NCBI GenBank assembly: GCA_947460235.1 | Contig: CANHGK010000015.1 | Coordinates: 1 to 64,000 of the forward strand | DNA length: 64,000 nucleotides | From: Paenibacillaceae bacterium | GTDB lineage: Bacteria > Bacillota > Bacilli > Paenibacillales > CANHGK01 | Direction: 5' to 3' | Shown: positions 17,473 through 26,716 of the stretch, in pieces | How positions within the stretch are numbered: the stretch's first letter is position 1 | Layout of the letters: the number at the start of each line of letters is the position of its first letter | Notes under the pieces: model-generated | Databases searched by the model: none | The model's input: the letters and a program-made list of their open reading frames with translations, nothing else | Told to the model about the DNA's origin: nothing | Program-made: the position numbers and the translations under genes

Positions 17473-18246
17473 ATGACTGAGCCACAATCTCGTGCGTCTG
17501 TGTTGAAAAAACCGTTGCTTCATGAGTGTCCCAAAACGTTTTGTAGGCATTGGGTAGAGGCGCGCTGGGGAAACCAAGTTCGCGGCCGGTGTGCTTGTGA
17601 ATGGGGAGATTGTACGCGAAGTCCTTCAGGCCAAGGTGACAAGGATTTTTACGAACCTGCAGATGATCAATTAAGAATGCATGGATTGCCGTGGTTTTTC
17701 TTTGTAGATCCCGAAGAATTATTGCCGGAACAGAAGCGAAGATATCATAAATATTTTGAGAAAGAACATCACGCGTTGCTTCGGCCTGGTGTAACTGGGT
17801 TGAGGCTTGCCAAACGTGGTGCTGCTCCAGGCTTTAGTGAGCATGCATTTAATGAACAAGCATTCTGGTTAGCGGAGCGATGTGAAGGTGCGGTCAGTGA
17901 GATCGACACCGATGTTCGGAATAAAAGTTTCGGATTTGCGAAAATAACGTTCCCGGATGGTCAAGCTCTATATGTGGTGCAAAATGTCATGTATCCGCTC
18001 ATTGCCTGCGCAAGTAAAATTGCACCGTTTTCCATGACTTGGCATGCATGGCCGGAAATTTGGACACCATTTTCACCGATGAGTATGAATGGAATGGCAC
18101 TTGAACCAGAACATTTGCAATTAGAAGTGACAGTGGATTGGCTCGTAGCGCTACCAGAAACGGAACGAGCATGCATTCGCCGCTGGCGACCGCTAACCGT
18201 AGGAGAATTGGTTTTTAATTATTGGGATATCGAACGTTTTGTATAA
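17473..18246 (+). CDS. Hypothetical protein with Cys cluster
   Basis: A 257-residue soluble protein I do not recognise. The N-terminal 50 residues hold five cysteines and a His in an arrangement like a metal site (HECPKTFC, then GRCACEWGDC). The rest is Trp- and Pro-rich with many aromatic residues (GLPWFFFVDPEELLP, WHAWPEIWTPF), and no transmembrane segments. GAAGGGGA precedes ATG 17473. It is alone between two terminator-like structures. Confidence 0.6.
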   Translation: MTEPQSRASVLKKPLLHECPKTFCRHWVEARWGNQVRGRCACEWGDCTRSPSGQGDKDFYEPADDQLRMHGLPWFFFVDPEELLPEQKRRYHKYFEKEHHALLRPGVTGLRLAKRGAAPGFSEHAFNEQAFWLAERCEGAVSEIDTDVRNKSFGFAKITFPDGQALYVVQNVMYPLIACASKIAPFSMTWHAWPEIWTPFSPMSMNGMALEPEHLQLEVTVDWLVALPETERACIRRWRPLTVGELVFNYWDIERFV

Positions 18247-18260
18247 TATAAGTTTGAATG

Positions 18261-18304
18261 ACACGTTATTTCACGCAATCTTTTGTGAAATTTCGTGTTT
18301 TTTT
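18261..18304 (+). terminator. Intrinsic terminator
   Basis: ACACG and ATTTCAC pair with GTGAAAT and CGTGT around GCAATCTTTT, followed by nine or more T bases. Confidence 0.8.
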
Positions 18305-18405
18305 GTTTTAAGAAAACCAACAAATTATGGGTTTGAAAAAGGAAAATGAAAATAAATGTCGAATTTTCATTGATAAATCAATTTCGTACAGAAAGGGGGA
18401 TCCGT

Positions 18406-20697
18406 ATGCATAAAAAACGATTATTTAAATCGATGTTTATCTCGCTTGGACTGATTTTTTGTGCGGTAAATACGATCTCCGTGGTTGTACAAATTGGAAT
18501 GGAAAACATCGTTGAAAACCATTGGCTATTCGGGCTAGGACTAGTGCTTGTGTTTAATGCGGTCGCTCTAACGGTGTTGTATTTTTATACGCGGGGAGTC
18601 ACAGGACCAATTGAACACATCATTGAAACTGCGAATCAAATTGCAGGTGGAAATTTGTCAACGGTACCGGTGCAAGAACATGATCAACATGAAGTGGGTC
18701 AACTTGGTCGGTCTATCAATACAATGAATGAAAATTTACGCATGATGGTCGATCAAATACACGAAAAAACAAACCAAGTTAAACAATTGTTAAACAACGC
18801 AGGTCAAGGATTCCTTTCGTTCGGAGATGATTTGCAAATTAATGAAGTTTACAGTACAGAATGTATACGCATTTTTGGCAAAGAAATCGTAGGTGTATCA
18901 TTTCCTGAGTTGGTGCTAAGTACGCAGGCAGCGGAACAAACGGTAATGCGGAATATGCTGCGTTCGATTTTTACGGAATCAAAATCTGAACGTCAGGAAG
19001 TTAAACTCACGTTGCTTCTATCGGAAGTGACCATCTCTGAACGGATCATTTCGCTTGATTATCGCGTGATTGGTGACCTGGAATCCTCAGAAAAACAAAT
19101 GATGGTTATTATTACTGATATTACGGATCGACGGCGTCTTGAATCACAGATTGAACATGATCGATCCGTATTGCGTATGCTTATTCATGTGATGACGCAG
19201 ACCCATGATTTTGATGAAACGATAAATGATTTCAAGAAATTTTCGGAGCAAGGAATTCGTCAAATCATTGATTCAGAAATGCCAATGCGATATAAACTGA
19301 TGGAAATATTGCGAAGTACGCATACATTTAAGGGAAACTTTAGTCAAATGAGTATGACGAATATTGCGAATCACTTAAATGAACTCGAAATTTCGTTAAA
19401 TGAGTTTTTGTCAATGGAACATGCTTCGATAGATCACGTCGAAGCATTTCTTGCAAGACAAGAATTGATGTCGTGGTTGCGAGATGATGTAGGAACGATC
19501 GAGACGATTCTCGGTTCCGCATTTTTTGCTCGTAGGGAGCATATTTCCATTCACGTTTCACGTTTGCAAGAATTGAGAGAGCAAATCGTTCAATTGTTGA
19601 ATCCTTACGAGACCTCAAAAATGTTGCAAGCAGTCGATCGGCTCCATTACAAACCATTTAAAGAATTGCTCGTCTCATTTCCGAGTTATATGAATCAAAT
19701 TGCACAGAAGCTCGGGAAACAAGTTCATCCCTTGGACATTCAAGGCGGTGAATTTATGGTCGATTTGGACGAGTATTACGACTTTTCAAGATCCCTATTA
19801 CACGTTTTACGCAATATGATTGATCACGGCATTGAGACACCAGAGGAACGTATCCTTGCAGGAAAAGATGAGTTTGGACGCGTCACGTTAATTGTAGATC
19901 GTTCTGGTGAATGGGTTGAGGTAACGATAATCGACGATGGACGTGGTCTTGATTTTGCAAAAATTCGCCAGCAATGTGTAAACCGTAAAATCATTGAAGC
20001 GGACCAAATTGATTTGATTCCGAACGAAGCGATCATTGAATCGGTATTTATTGATGGATTCACAACTCGCATGGTTGAAAACGAATTTTCTGGTCACGGA
20101 ATGGGCCTCGCTTCCGTGAAAGGTATTGTTACGAAAGCTGGCGGAATGTGCGGTGTGAAAACGGATGAAGGTCATGGGACAACGTTCGTATTCCATATGC
20201 CTGGTCCAAAATCATTCCATATTGAAGAGCTAGAGATGGATGAGCTTCTGCATCCGACGGTTGAATGTTCAAGCGCATTATTAGAAGGGTCATTTGGTTT
20301 GAATGTGAATTCCGTCGAACTTGAAGCGGTTCAATCGTTGAGGTTGCGTGATTACACATCATTATTGCATATCCGCGGATTGGTGGAGGGCATTTTTATG
20401 TTATCTGTCGATCAATTGGCGGCAGAACATATGGTCAGACAATATGTTGTTGGAAGTATGAGTGAAGAGGAACTACAAGGTTATTTATTGGATGTCATCG
20501 GGGAATGTTCAAACTTAATGATGGGCGGCATTTCACACCTTCGGGCTGATTCCGAAGAGTGGTTGCGTATGGCGACACCGATTACGACAAATGCACCCGG
20601 CGTGGAATTACGCTATCCAGATGGACAAATGTGGATTGCAACAATCGAAACACAGTTCGGTCCGATTTCCTTAGGATTTGTTGTTTTGAACAATTAA
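18406..20697 (+). CDS. Membrane sensor: HAMP-PAS-Hpt-CheA-type HATPase-CheX-like
   Basis: A 763-residue signal transducer. Two membrane helices (about 9-30 and 40-60) enclose a very short outer loop, followed by HAMP (about 62-115), a PAS-like domain (about 125-250), an Hpt-like helical part with His306 in THTFKGNF, and an ATPase domain (about 440-615) of CheA type: LRNMIDHGIETPEER, DDGRGLD, SGHGMGLA. There is no HisKA H-box, so phosphate would pass to the Hpt His, as in CheA. Residues about 630-763 end in a CheX/CheC-like unit with GECSNLMMGG. No CheW-like domain. ATG 18406 follows AAAGGGGGA. Close relative at 51304-54018 lacks the last domain. Confidence 0.75.
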   Translation: MHKKRLFKSMFISLGLIFCAVNTISVVVQIGMENIVENHWLFGLGLVLVFNAVALTVLYFYTRGVTGPIEHIIETANQIAGGNLSTVPVQEHDQHEVGQLGRSINTMNENLRMMVDQIHEKTNQVKQLLNNAGQGFLSFGDDLQINEVYSTECIRIFGKEIVGVSFPELVLSTQAAEQTVMRNMLRSIFTESKSERQEVKLTLLLSEVTISERIISLDYRVIGDLESSEKQMMVIITDITDRRRLESQIEHDRSVLRMLIHVMTQTHDFDETINDFKKFSEQGIRQIIDSEMPMRYKLMEILRSTHTFKGNFSQMSMTNIANHLNELEISLNEFLSMEHASIDHVEAFLARQELMSWLRDDVGTIETILGSAFFARREHISIHVSRLQELREQIVQLLNPYETSKMLQAVDRLHYKPFKELLVSFPSYMNQIAQKLGKQVHPLDIQGGEFMVDLDEYYDFSRSLLHVLRNMIDHGIETPEERILAGKDEFGRVTLIVDRSGEWVEVTIIDDGRGLDFAKIRQQCVNRKIIEADQIDLIPNEAIIESVFIDGFTTRMVENEFSGHGMGLASVKGIVTKAGGMCGVKTDEGHGTTFVFHMPGPKSFHIEELEMDELLHPTVECSSALLEGSFGLNVNSVELEAVQSLRLRDYTSLLHIRGLVEGIFMLSVDQLAAEHMVRQYVVGSMSEEELQGYLLDVIGECSNLMMGGISHLRADSEEWLRMATPITTNAPGVELRYPDGQMWIATIETQFGPISLGFVVLNN

Positions 20698-20713
20698 AAT
20701 GGTTACGACACCT

Positions 20714-20755
20714 AAACGCGTTCCGAGCGAATGTTTCGCTGCGGGCGCGTTTTTT
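20714..20755 (+). terminator. Intrinsic terminator
   Basis: AAACGCG and AGCGAA pair with TTCGCT and CGCGTTT around an internal loop, followed by T residues. Confidence 0.8.
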
Positions 20756-20819
20756 ATGCAGATATGATATACTTCGTAATGGATATTATGATATTACTCA
20801 AACGAAAGAGGCACGACAT

Positions 20820-21575
20820 ATGTCAGAAGAAACATCTGCAAAACGGATTAATAAATATATCAGTGAAACGGGATATTGTTCGCGTCGCGAGGCTGATCGA
20901 CTTGTAGAGGCGGGTAAAGTAACTGTGAATGGTGTGATTGCCAGTCTAGGCACAAAAGTCGCTACTGGAGATGAAGTTCGTGTAAATAACCAGCTGGTCA
21001 GCATTCAAAAAGAACCGTTGTATATCGCTTTTCATAAACCAATCGGCATTACATGTACAACACTGCGCACGGTGCCGGATAATATCGTCGAGTACATTAA
21101 TCATCCCGAGCGAATTTTTCCGGTTGGACGATTGGACAAACCTTCTGAAGGTTTAATCTTTTTGACGACAGACGGAGATATTGTTAATAAAATATTGCGT
21201 GCTGGCAATCAGCATGAGAAAGAATATGTGGTTACTGTAGATCGGCCGATTACAGACGATTTTATACAGCGGATGAGTAACGGTGTTGCGATTATGGATA
21301 CTGTGACGCGCAAATGCAAGGTAACACGTGAATCGAATTATCGCTTTCGGATCATTTTGACACAAGGTTTAAATCGACAAATTCGTAGAATGTGTAAGAC
21401 GCTTGGTTATCAAGTAACCAAGCTAGTGCGGGTGCGAATTATGAACATTCATTTGGATGGATTGCAAGAAGGGCAGTGGCGGTATTTTACGAAAGAAGAG
21501 TTGCTGACTATACATGAATTGGTCGCAAATTCGGTGATGACCGCGGAAGCATCCGTGATCGATGATGAAGAATAG
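20820..21575 (+). CDS. rluF: 23S rRNA pseudouridine synthase RluF
   Basis: A 251-residue enzyme of the RsuA/RluE/RluF group that converts a uridine of 23S rRNA (position 2604 in E. coli RluF) to pseudouridine. It has an N-terminal S4 RNA-binding domain (RINKYISETGYCSRREADRL) and a catalytic domain with VGRLDKPSEGLIFLTTDGD, where the Asp of GRLD is the nucleophile, and LTQGLNRQIRRMCKTLGY. The last ten residues are an acidic extension. ATG 20820 follows AAAGAGG; longer versions from 20559 overlap the sensor gene and the terminator and are rejected. Confidence 0.9.
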   Translation: MSEETSAKRINKYISETGYCSRREADRLVEAGKVTVNGVIASLGTKVATGDEVRVNNQLVSIQKEPLYIAFHKPIGITCTTLRTVPDNIVEYINHPERIFPVGRLDKPSEGLIFLTTDGDIVNKILRAGNQHEKEYVVTVDRPITDDFIQRMSNGVAIMDTVTRKCKVTRESNYRFRIILTQGLNRQIRRMCKTLGYQVTKLVRVRIMNIHLDGLQEGQWRYFTKEELLTIHELVANSVMTAEASVIDDEE

Positions 21576-21584
21576 CGATACAGC

Positions 21585-21632
21585 AAAAGCGATGATTTCT
21601 AGACATTACGTCTTGAGATCATCGCTTTTTTT
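21585..21632. terminator. Bidirectional terminator
   Basis: AAAAGCGATGAT pairs with ATCATCGCTTTT with a 21-base loop; T runs in both directions. It serves rluF and the convergent CBM gene. Confidence 0.8.
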
Positions 21633-21642
21633 AGTTCAGAAA

Positions 21643-23832
21643 TTATTGTACGTGGTACCAAGTTCCATTTGAATTGGTTGTGTAAGCCGTCCCGCCCATC
21701 GTAGTACGGAAATAATAACTGGTTATTTTACCAGTAACGATTGGGATCGAATACGTATACGCTTCGTAATTTGATGCTAGCGCACCATTCAAAGATGATG
21801 TTCCATTTGCCGTCGCCGTAACCACTTGCGGATTGTTTGTCTTGTTATCAATGACATAAACGACTTCAACCGTTGGTGCGACCCCGTTGTTCCAGTTTTT
21901 GTTGACCACGATGCCTGCTTGGAATGTTGTGCCTGTATTATACCCACAGTTCGAGCCAAACCCGATTCCGCAATCGGCTGTGATTTTCGTTTCACCAAGA
22001 ATCGTTGCGGATTGGGCATCGATCATTTCGGATTGATAAATCATTTGGCCGTCTACAATGTATTGATAATAGAATTGAACGGGTGATTCCATATACATTG
22101 CGGATGTGGCAAAGGTATAGTTTTGATTTAGAAGCGTTTTTTCGAGAGATGGTGTGGCATCCACCGTTTTCCAAGCGCCGCTAGGAATTTGATAATTTAC
22201 ATATACTTTTTGTGTGGTACCAAGTGGAACGACTCGTAATGTACCGTTCAAATATGCACATTGATCATAACAACCGTGACCAACACCTCGATGCGCTTCT
22301 AAAAGTCCAATTGCTGTAGCAGGAAGTTCATCTGGATTATTCGTTTTCAGAAGTTTCCCTGCATAGAGCACGTAAGTACCTGGGGTTAAATCGTGATAAT
22401 TTAAGCCGTTATTATTTATCCAAGTTGAACCGCCATAATCTCGAACTTGGATGGCAAGATCTGCAACTTTTGCTGCTGCTCCAATATGCAAATCTGCACG
22501 ACTAAAATTGGTTGTGTCATTTGCTTTATATGTCATCGAAACACCGGGTAATACCGTCCAACTTGTAGAACCATCTGGACGAAAATGAACATACTCGAAT
22601 TGATAACGTTTCCCGTAATCATAAAGAACATGCGGATAATAAATCGTCACAATATTTCCACCGGTAAAAGGAAGCCCTGTGCGGACAATTCCATTTTCGA
22701 CAGTGAATACGCCAGGGCTAAATGTGTAATTAGCTCCTTTTTTATTATCCCACGTTGTTCCGTCATTGAATGCGGCAGTCATCGTAAAAGAGTTGGTTGA
22801 TGTATATGACATTTGTTGGTATCCGAAGTATTCAGATGCATTCATAGGTATGCCAGGTGACGTGGTCCACGTGCTATTGTCAATTTTATAATGAATATTT
22901 GTTGCTTTCGTTGCTTTGTAGTAAATGATGACTTGTTGATATCCAGGTGTCGGTGTAGGTGCAGCGGTAGCGGTAATTGCTGGCGTTGCCGTGATCACTG
23001 GCGTCGGTGTTGGTGCAATTGTCGGAGTCGATCCAGAAGCAATTTGAATGATCGAACTGCCCCATGCACTTTCATAGGTTTTGATTGTATCGACAGTTAC
23101 GGAGCGATTATTTCCACCTTCCCACGAAACAATCGTACCTCCGTTATCAGGAGCGACGACCGTCTTAAACGTTATTGCTTTGCCTTGAGCAAAAGACTTA
23201 CTACCAATCCATTTTGGATAGACATAACCAGTAGTGCCAGATGTTAATTTAATCGCACCAGTTGTCGTCCAATTGCTGAAATCTCCTACGATCCAGCATG
23301 ACTGACCGAATGATGTTAAGCATTTATCAATGATAAATGTTGCGCTGACGACATTTGAATTACTAGGAGTCGATGTTGGTGTAATCGTTGCAGTAGGTAA
23401 AGCTGTAATCGCGGGAGTAGGTGTCAATCCGCCTGTTGGAAAGCCCGTTGTAATCACACCATTATTCACGGTAGATGTGCCTACATTAAATGTATAGTTT
23501 TGTCCGTTACGGCTATCCCATTGCGTTGTACCATCATTGAAACAACCAATGAGTGTCGTTGCCGTACCGATTGAAATTGTAAGTTTGGAATAACCAGAAA
23601 CTTCGGAAGGGATCATTTTTGTACCTGGAGCAGTCGTCCAAGCACCTGATGATTGTTTATAGTGGAAATAAGGAGTTGTAAAACCTTGCTTGTAATAAAT
23701 GGTGACCGAATTATCTGTTGCAGCAAATGCTTGTGAAGTCGGAAAAAAGCTTAGTAAATAACTAAAAAAACAGATAATTAGTATTGTCATTGTGACAGCT
23801 CGGTTGCCTAAGAGGCGGAATGTGGGATTCAC
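21643..23832 (-). CDS. Secreted multi-CBM starch-binding protein without catalytic domain
   Basis: A 729-residue exported protein made only of binding modules. After a signal peptide comes a CBM25-like module (VTIYYKQGFTTPYFHYK, later FNDGTTQWD and NGQNYTF), a Pro/Thr linker, a CBM20-like module (SCWIVGDFSNWTTTGAIKL), a second linker, a second CBM25-like module (VIIYYKATKATNIHYK, FNDGTTWDNKKG), a third module starting TIYYPHVLYDYG, and a C-terminal 190 residues with further sandwich-like units. Both CBM types bind starch. GTG 23832 is chosen since AAGGAG sits nine bases upstream and the remaining leader is a normal signal peptide. Likely surface or secreted starch capture; no glycosidase motif seen. 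Confidence 0.75.
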   Translation of the reverse strand: MNPTFRLLGNRAVTMTILIICFFSYLLSFFPTSQAFAATDNSVTIYYKQGFTTPYFHYKQSSGAWTTAPGTKMIPSEVSGYSKLTISIGTATTLIGCFNDGTTQWDSRNGQNYTFNVGTSTVNNGVITTGFPTGGLTPTPAITALPTATITPTSTPSNSNVVSATFIIDKCLTSFGQSCWIVGDFSNWTTTGAIKLTSGTTGYVYPKWIGSKSFAQGKAITFKTVVAPDNGGTIVSWEGGNNRSVTVDTIKTYESAWGSSIIQIASGSTPTIAPTPTPVITATPAITATAAPTPTPGYQQVIIYYKATKATNIHYKIDNSTWTTSPGIPMNASEYFGYQQMSYTSTNSFTMTAAFNDGTTWDNKKGANYTFSPGVFTVENGIVRTGLPFTGGNIVTIYYPHVLYDYGKRYQFEYVHFRPDGSTSWTVLPGVSMTYKANDTTNFSRADLHIGAAAKVADLAIQVRDYGGSTWINNNGLNYHDLTPGTYVLYAGKLLKTNNPDELPATAIGLLEAHRGVGHGCYDQCAYLNGTLRVVPLGTTQKVYVNYQIPSGAWKTVDATPSLEKTLLNQNYTFATSAMYMESPVQFYYQYIVDGQMIYQSEMIDAQSATILGETKITADCGIGFGSNCGYNTGTTFQAGIVVNKNWNNGVAPTVEVVYVIDNKTNNPQVVTATANGTSSLNGALASNYEAYTYSIPIVTGKITSYYFRTTMGGTAYTTNSNGTWYHVQ

Positions 23833-23995
23833 AGGGGATAACTCCTTAAGATGAGGGTTTCGATTGCTATCAAATAAAGCGCAATCGTTTGTATGAATAA
23901 TTTTAACAGATCTCTGTAAGTTGTTCAAATGACAAAATTGTGATAAACCCAGAATGTCTCGGTGAGCGCATTCCAGGTTTACTATGTTCTACTGA

Positions 23996-24367
23996 TTATT
24001 TGAATTGATCAGGTGTACAACCTTCACCAGCAATGCAGGTACCTACTTGTCCTTTGTTGAACATATAAGACTCGATGGAATCTCTTAATCCGATAAAAAA
24101 TAAAATGAGAACAAACAGCATCAACACAAAATTGATCGCAAGCAGCATTAAGCGGAATTGCTGTGATTCTTCTTCCTCGATTTCGGATTCGAAAATTGTC
24201 TTTGATATTTTTTCAAACTTTCGGAGCATGAAAAACGTATATCCAAATAAGATCAAAGGTGCGGATACTAGCCACCAATGCGAATTCATGATTGCAAAAA
24301 GTAATATTCCTAAACCAATTAGCACATTCGCGGTTACGAATGCCATGACAAGCGGTTTGCGGTTCAT
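23996..24367 (-). CDS. Small membrane protein
   Basis: A 123-residue protein with two N-terminal membrane segments (about 8-27 and 32-48), an acidic loop (FESEIEEEES) and a third segment (about 73-95), then a short tail with two cysteines (GTCIAGEGC). AAAGGGGA precedes ATG 24367. I do not recognise a family. It is divergent from the beta-glucosidase gene, 80 bases away, so they share an upstream region. Confidence 0.65.
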   Translation of the reverse strand: MNRKPLVMAFVTANVLIGLGILLFAIMNSHWWLVSAPLILFGYTFFMLRKFEKISKTIFESEIEEEESQQFRLMLLAINFVLMLFVLILFFIGLRDSIESYMFNKGQVGTCIAGEGCTPDQFK

Positions 24368-24447
24368 AAAACCAATCGTCCCCTTTGTTTCATAATATGT
24401 TCAGTATACTAACAATAACAGCGAAATACCATCGCACGTAGGAGTAG

Positions 24448-25794
24448 ATGATATTGACTCAAATGCAGTTTCCAAAATCGTTTTATTGGGGTGTATCAAC
24501 CTCGGCATATCAAATCGAAGGTGCTTCTGAAGAAGATGGCCGCGGCGCATCGATTTGGGATGTTTTTTCACACCAACCAGGTAAAGTGGTTGGCGGTGAT
24601 ACAGGTGATATCGCATGTGACAGTTATCATCGGGTTGAAGAAGATCTTGATTTACTTGATACACTTGGCGTTGGAATGTACCGTTTCTCCATCGCGTGGC
24701 CACGGATTATTCCGGATGGTTCAGGTGAAATTAATCGTTTGGGTTTAGCATATTATGATCAATTAGTTGACGGATTGCTGGCAAAAGGAATATTGCCATT
24801 ATGTACGTTATACCATTGGGATTTACCACAATCTTTGCAGGAAAAAGGCGGATGGGCGAATCGTCAAACTGCCTTTGCATTTGAACATTACGCCGGGATC
24901 GTATTTGAGCATTTTCGCGGAAGGATCATGCACTGGATCACGATCAACGAACCGTGGTGTGTATCATTTTTATCTTATGCGCTCGGGCAACACGCACCGG
25001 GACTAACTGATTTACAAGCAGCTTTGGAAGCGGCGCATCATACGTTATTGGCCCATGGTCTAGGGGTCAAGTTATTTCGTGCAATGAATATGCCCGGCCA
25101 AATCGGAATTGCACCAAATACAGAATGGTTTGAGCCAGAGACGGATTCGATAGACGATCGGGAAGCGGCGTTGCGAAGAAATGAATTTATTACCGATTGG
25201 TTTATTGCACCGGTGCTGAAAGGGATATATCCAGCTCGGGTAATTGAAAAGTACAATCAAGGCGGTTATACGGTTCCAATCAAAGACGGTGATTTTGAGT
25301 TGATTTCGCTCCCGATTGACTTTCTTGGAATCAATTACTATACCGGTGGACGTGTTCGTTCTACGCCAGGGGAAGGTATCCTCGAATTGCAGGAAACGTT
25401 TACGCCAATGGACAAAACAGATTTTCACTGGAATATTTATCCTGATGGATTCTATCATGTGTTGACCGATTTGAAAGAAAAATTTGGAAACATTCCAATT
25501 TATATTACGGAAAATGGTGCTTGTTTTATTGACCCAATAGTAGATGGTCAAGTACAGGATAAGCGGCGAATAGCGTATTTGGAATCACATCTTGACGCGC
25601 TTCATCGGTCAGTCCAAGCGGGTGTGAACGTGCAGGGCTACATGTGCTGGTCACTCATGGATAACTTTGAATGGTCGTTCGGATATTGTAAACCATTTGG
25701 GTTAGTCCATGTAGATTTTCAGACACTCATTCGCACACCAAAAGCAAGTTTTTCTTGGTACCAACGCGTAATTCGACATCATGGATTGGAATAA
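24448..25794 (+). CDS. Beta-glucosidase, GH1
   Basis: A 448-residue cytoplasmic enzyme of glycoside hydrolase family 1, length normal for the family. It hydrolyses terminal beta-glucosides such as cellobiose. Visible: the N-terminal signature FYWGVSTSAYQIEGA, the acid/base Glu168 in TINEPW, the nucleophile Glu355 in YITENGA, and the substrate-binding CWSLMDNFEW. The lack of a phospho-binding signature near the C terminus makes a plain beta-glucosidase more likely than a 6-phospho-beta-glucosidase. Start is ambiguous: ATG 24448 is only three bases after TAGGAG, while TTG 24454 has nine bases and may be the real one. Confidence 0.93.
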   Translation: MILTQMQFPKSFYWGVSTSAYQIEGASEEDGRGASIWDVFSHQPGKVVGGDTGDIACDSYHRVEEDLDLLDTLGVGMYRFSIAWPRIIPDGSGEINRLGLAYYDQLVDGLLAKGILPLCTLYHWDLPQSLQEKGGWANRQTAFAFEHYAGIVFEHFRGRIMHWITINEPWCVSFLSYALGQHAPGLTDLQAALEAAHHTLLAHGLGVKLFRAMNMPGQIGIAPNTEWFEPETDSIDDREAALRRNEFITDWFIAPVLKGIYPARVIEKYNQGGYTVPIKDGDFELISLPIDFLGINYYTGGRVRSTPGEGILELQETFTPMDKTDFHWNIYPDGFYHVLTDLKEKFGNIPIYITENGACFIDPIVDGQVQDKRRIAYLESHLDALHRSVQAGVNVQGYMCWSLMDNFEWSFGYCKPFGLVHVDFQTLIRTPKASFSWYQRVIRHHGLE

Positions 25795-25797
25795 AAG

Positions 25798-25833
25798 AAG
25801 TGCATGTACGGACTCACTCCGATACATGCACTT
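25798..25833. terminator. Bidirectional terminator
   Basis: AAGTGCATGTACGGA pairs with TCCGATACATGCACTT; the flanks are A-rich on the left and T-containing on the right. It lies between convergent genes. Confidence 0.7.
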
Positions 25834-25840
25834 TATCATT

Positions 25841-26599
25841 TTAAATCGCGCTTTCGTTTATTTCTGCGAGTACGCCGTCCCACAGTTTAATTCGAGCACG
25901 TAAACAAATTTCGGCAACCCGATCAGCTTCCTTAAACTTGACGGGATCATCTTCACATAAAGATGAAAGTAACTTTTGAGCGAGTGGCCCATGTTCATTC
26001 CCGTCGACCTCAATGTGGCGGTGTAAATAATATTTTAATCCTTGGGCATTTAAACCGTTCGATTCGACTTCATCTACAAGCAATTGAAACATTTCAGGGA
26101 TTAAATCTTCCCGTCCAAAGAAAAATGCGGAAGCTACCTCATGTGGTTGACCGTGCATGACGATTTCGAGCGTTGTTTTGACAAATGTGCGTACGCTTTC
26201 GGGAATGCCGGGTAAATTCAACGCAAGCCTAGGATCGATGCCAGAACGAACACGTTCCATAAAATCATCGATCAGAGATGCGTCCGCACCGACTTCGCGC
26301 ATCGCTTTTACATACAACTCGTAATGGCTAATGAATCCTCCATTGCCATCTTCATCGGTTTCTTCACCTAAAACAATCTCATTGATAAATCGTGCGTAGG
26401 CCGCAGACGGTACGGGTACCCATGGAATATTGACGCATGTTACTTGTTGTTGCAACCTTTTAAGTAAACTCATAAAATCCCAAACCGCGAATACATGATG
26501 CTTCATCAGAACTCGAATTCGTTCCGGATTATTCATTTGTTTATAAAGAGGATGTTGTAACAATTCCTCACGGACAGCAGAAGAAACGGCTTGATTCAA
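25841..26599 (-). CDS. DUF3050 family protein (haem-oxygenase-like fold)
   Basis: A 252-residue all-helical protein of the DUF3050 family. Typical features are the segment HHVFAVWDFMSLLKRLQ near the N terminus, the acidic GEETDEDG before helical FISHYELY, and HIEVDGNEHGPLA with conserved His/Glu pairs that in related folds bind a di-metal site. Function is unknown. The TTG at 26599 is preferred because GGAGGG lies seven bases upstream; extending to 26629 would place this site inside the protein. Transcribed alone. Confidence 0.8.
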   Translation of the reverse strand: MNQAVSSAVREELLQHPLYKQMNNPERIRVLMKHHVFAVWDFMSLLKRLQQQVTCVNIPWVPVPSAAYARFINEIVLGEETDEDGNGGFISHYELYVKAMREVGADASLIDDFMERVRSGIDPRLALNLPGIPESVRTFVKTTLEIVMHGQPHEVASAFFFGREDLIPEMFQLLVDEVESNGLNAQGLKYYLHRHIEVDGNEHGPLAQKLLSSLCEDDPVKFKEADRVAEICLRARIKLWDGVLAEINESAI

Positions 26600-26716
26600 G
26601 ATGTTACCCTCCAGTGGAATACGACTCAATGATCGTATTGTAATCCGTTTAAGATCATGTTTTCAAGGGTTTTACAAGAAAGCATGTAGTGAAATCATGT
26701 CATTACCACTATTCAT

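Noticed and set aside
20559-20819. N-terminal extension of RluF
   Set aside because: It overlaps the preceding sensor gene in another frame and passes through a terminator; the S4 domain starts just after ATG 20820.
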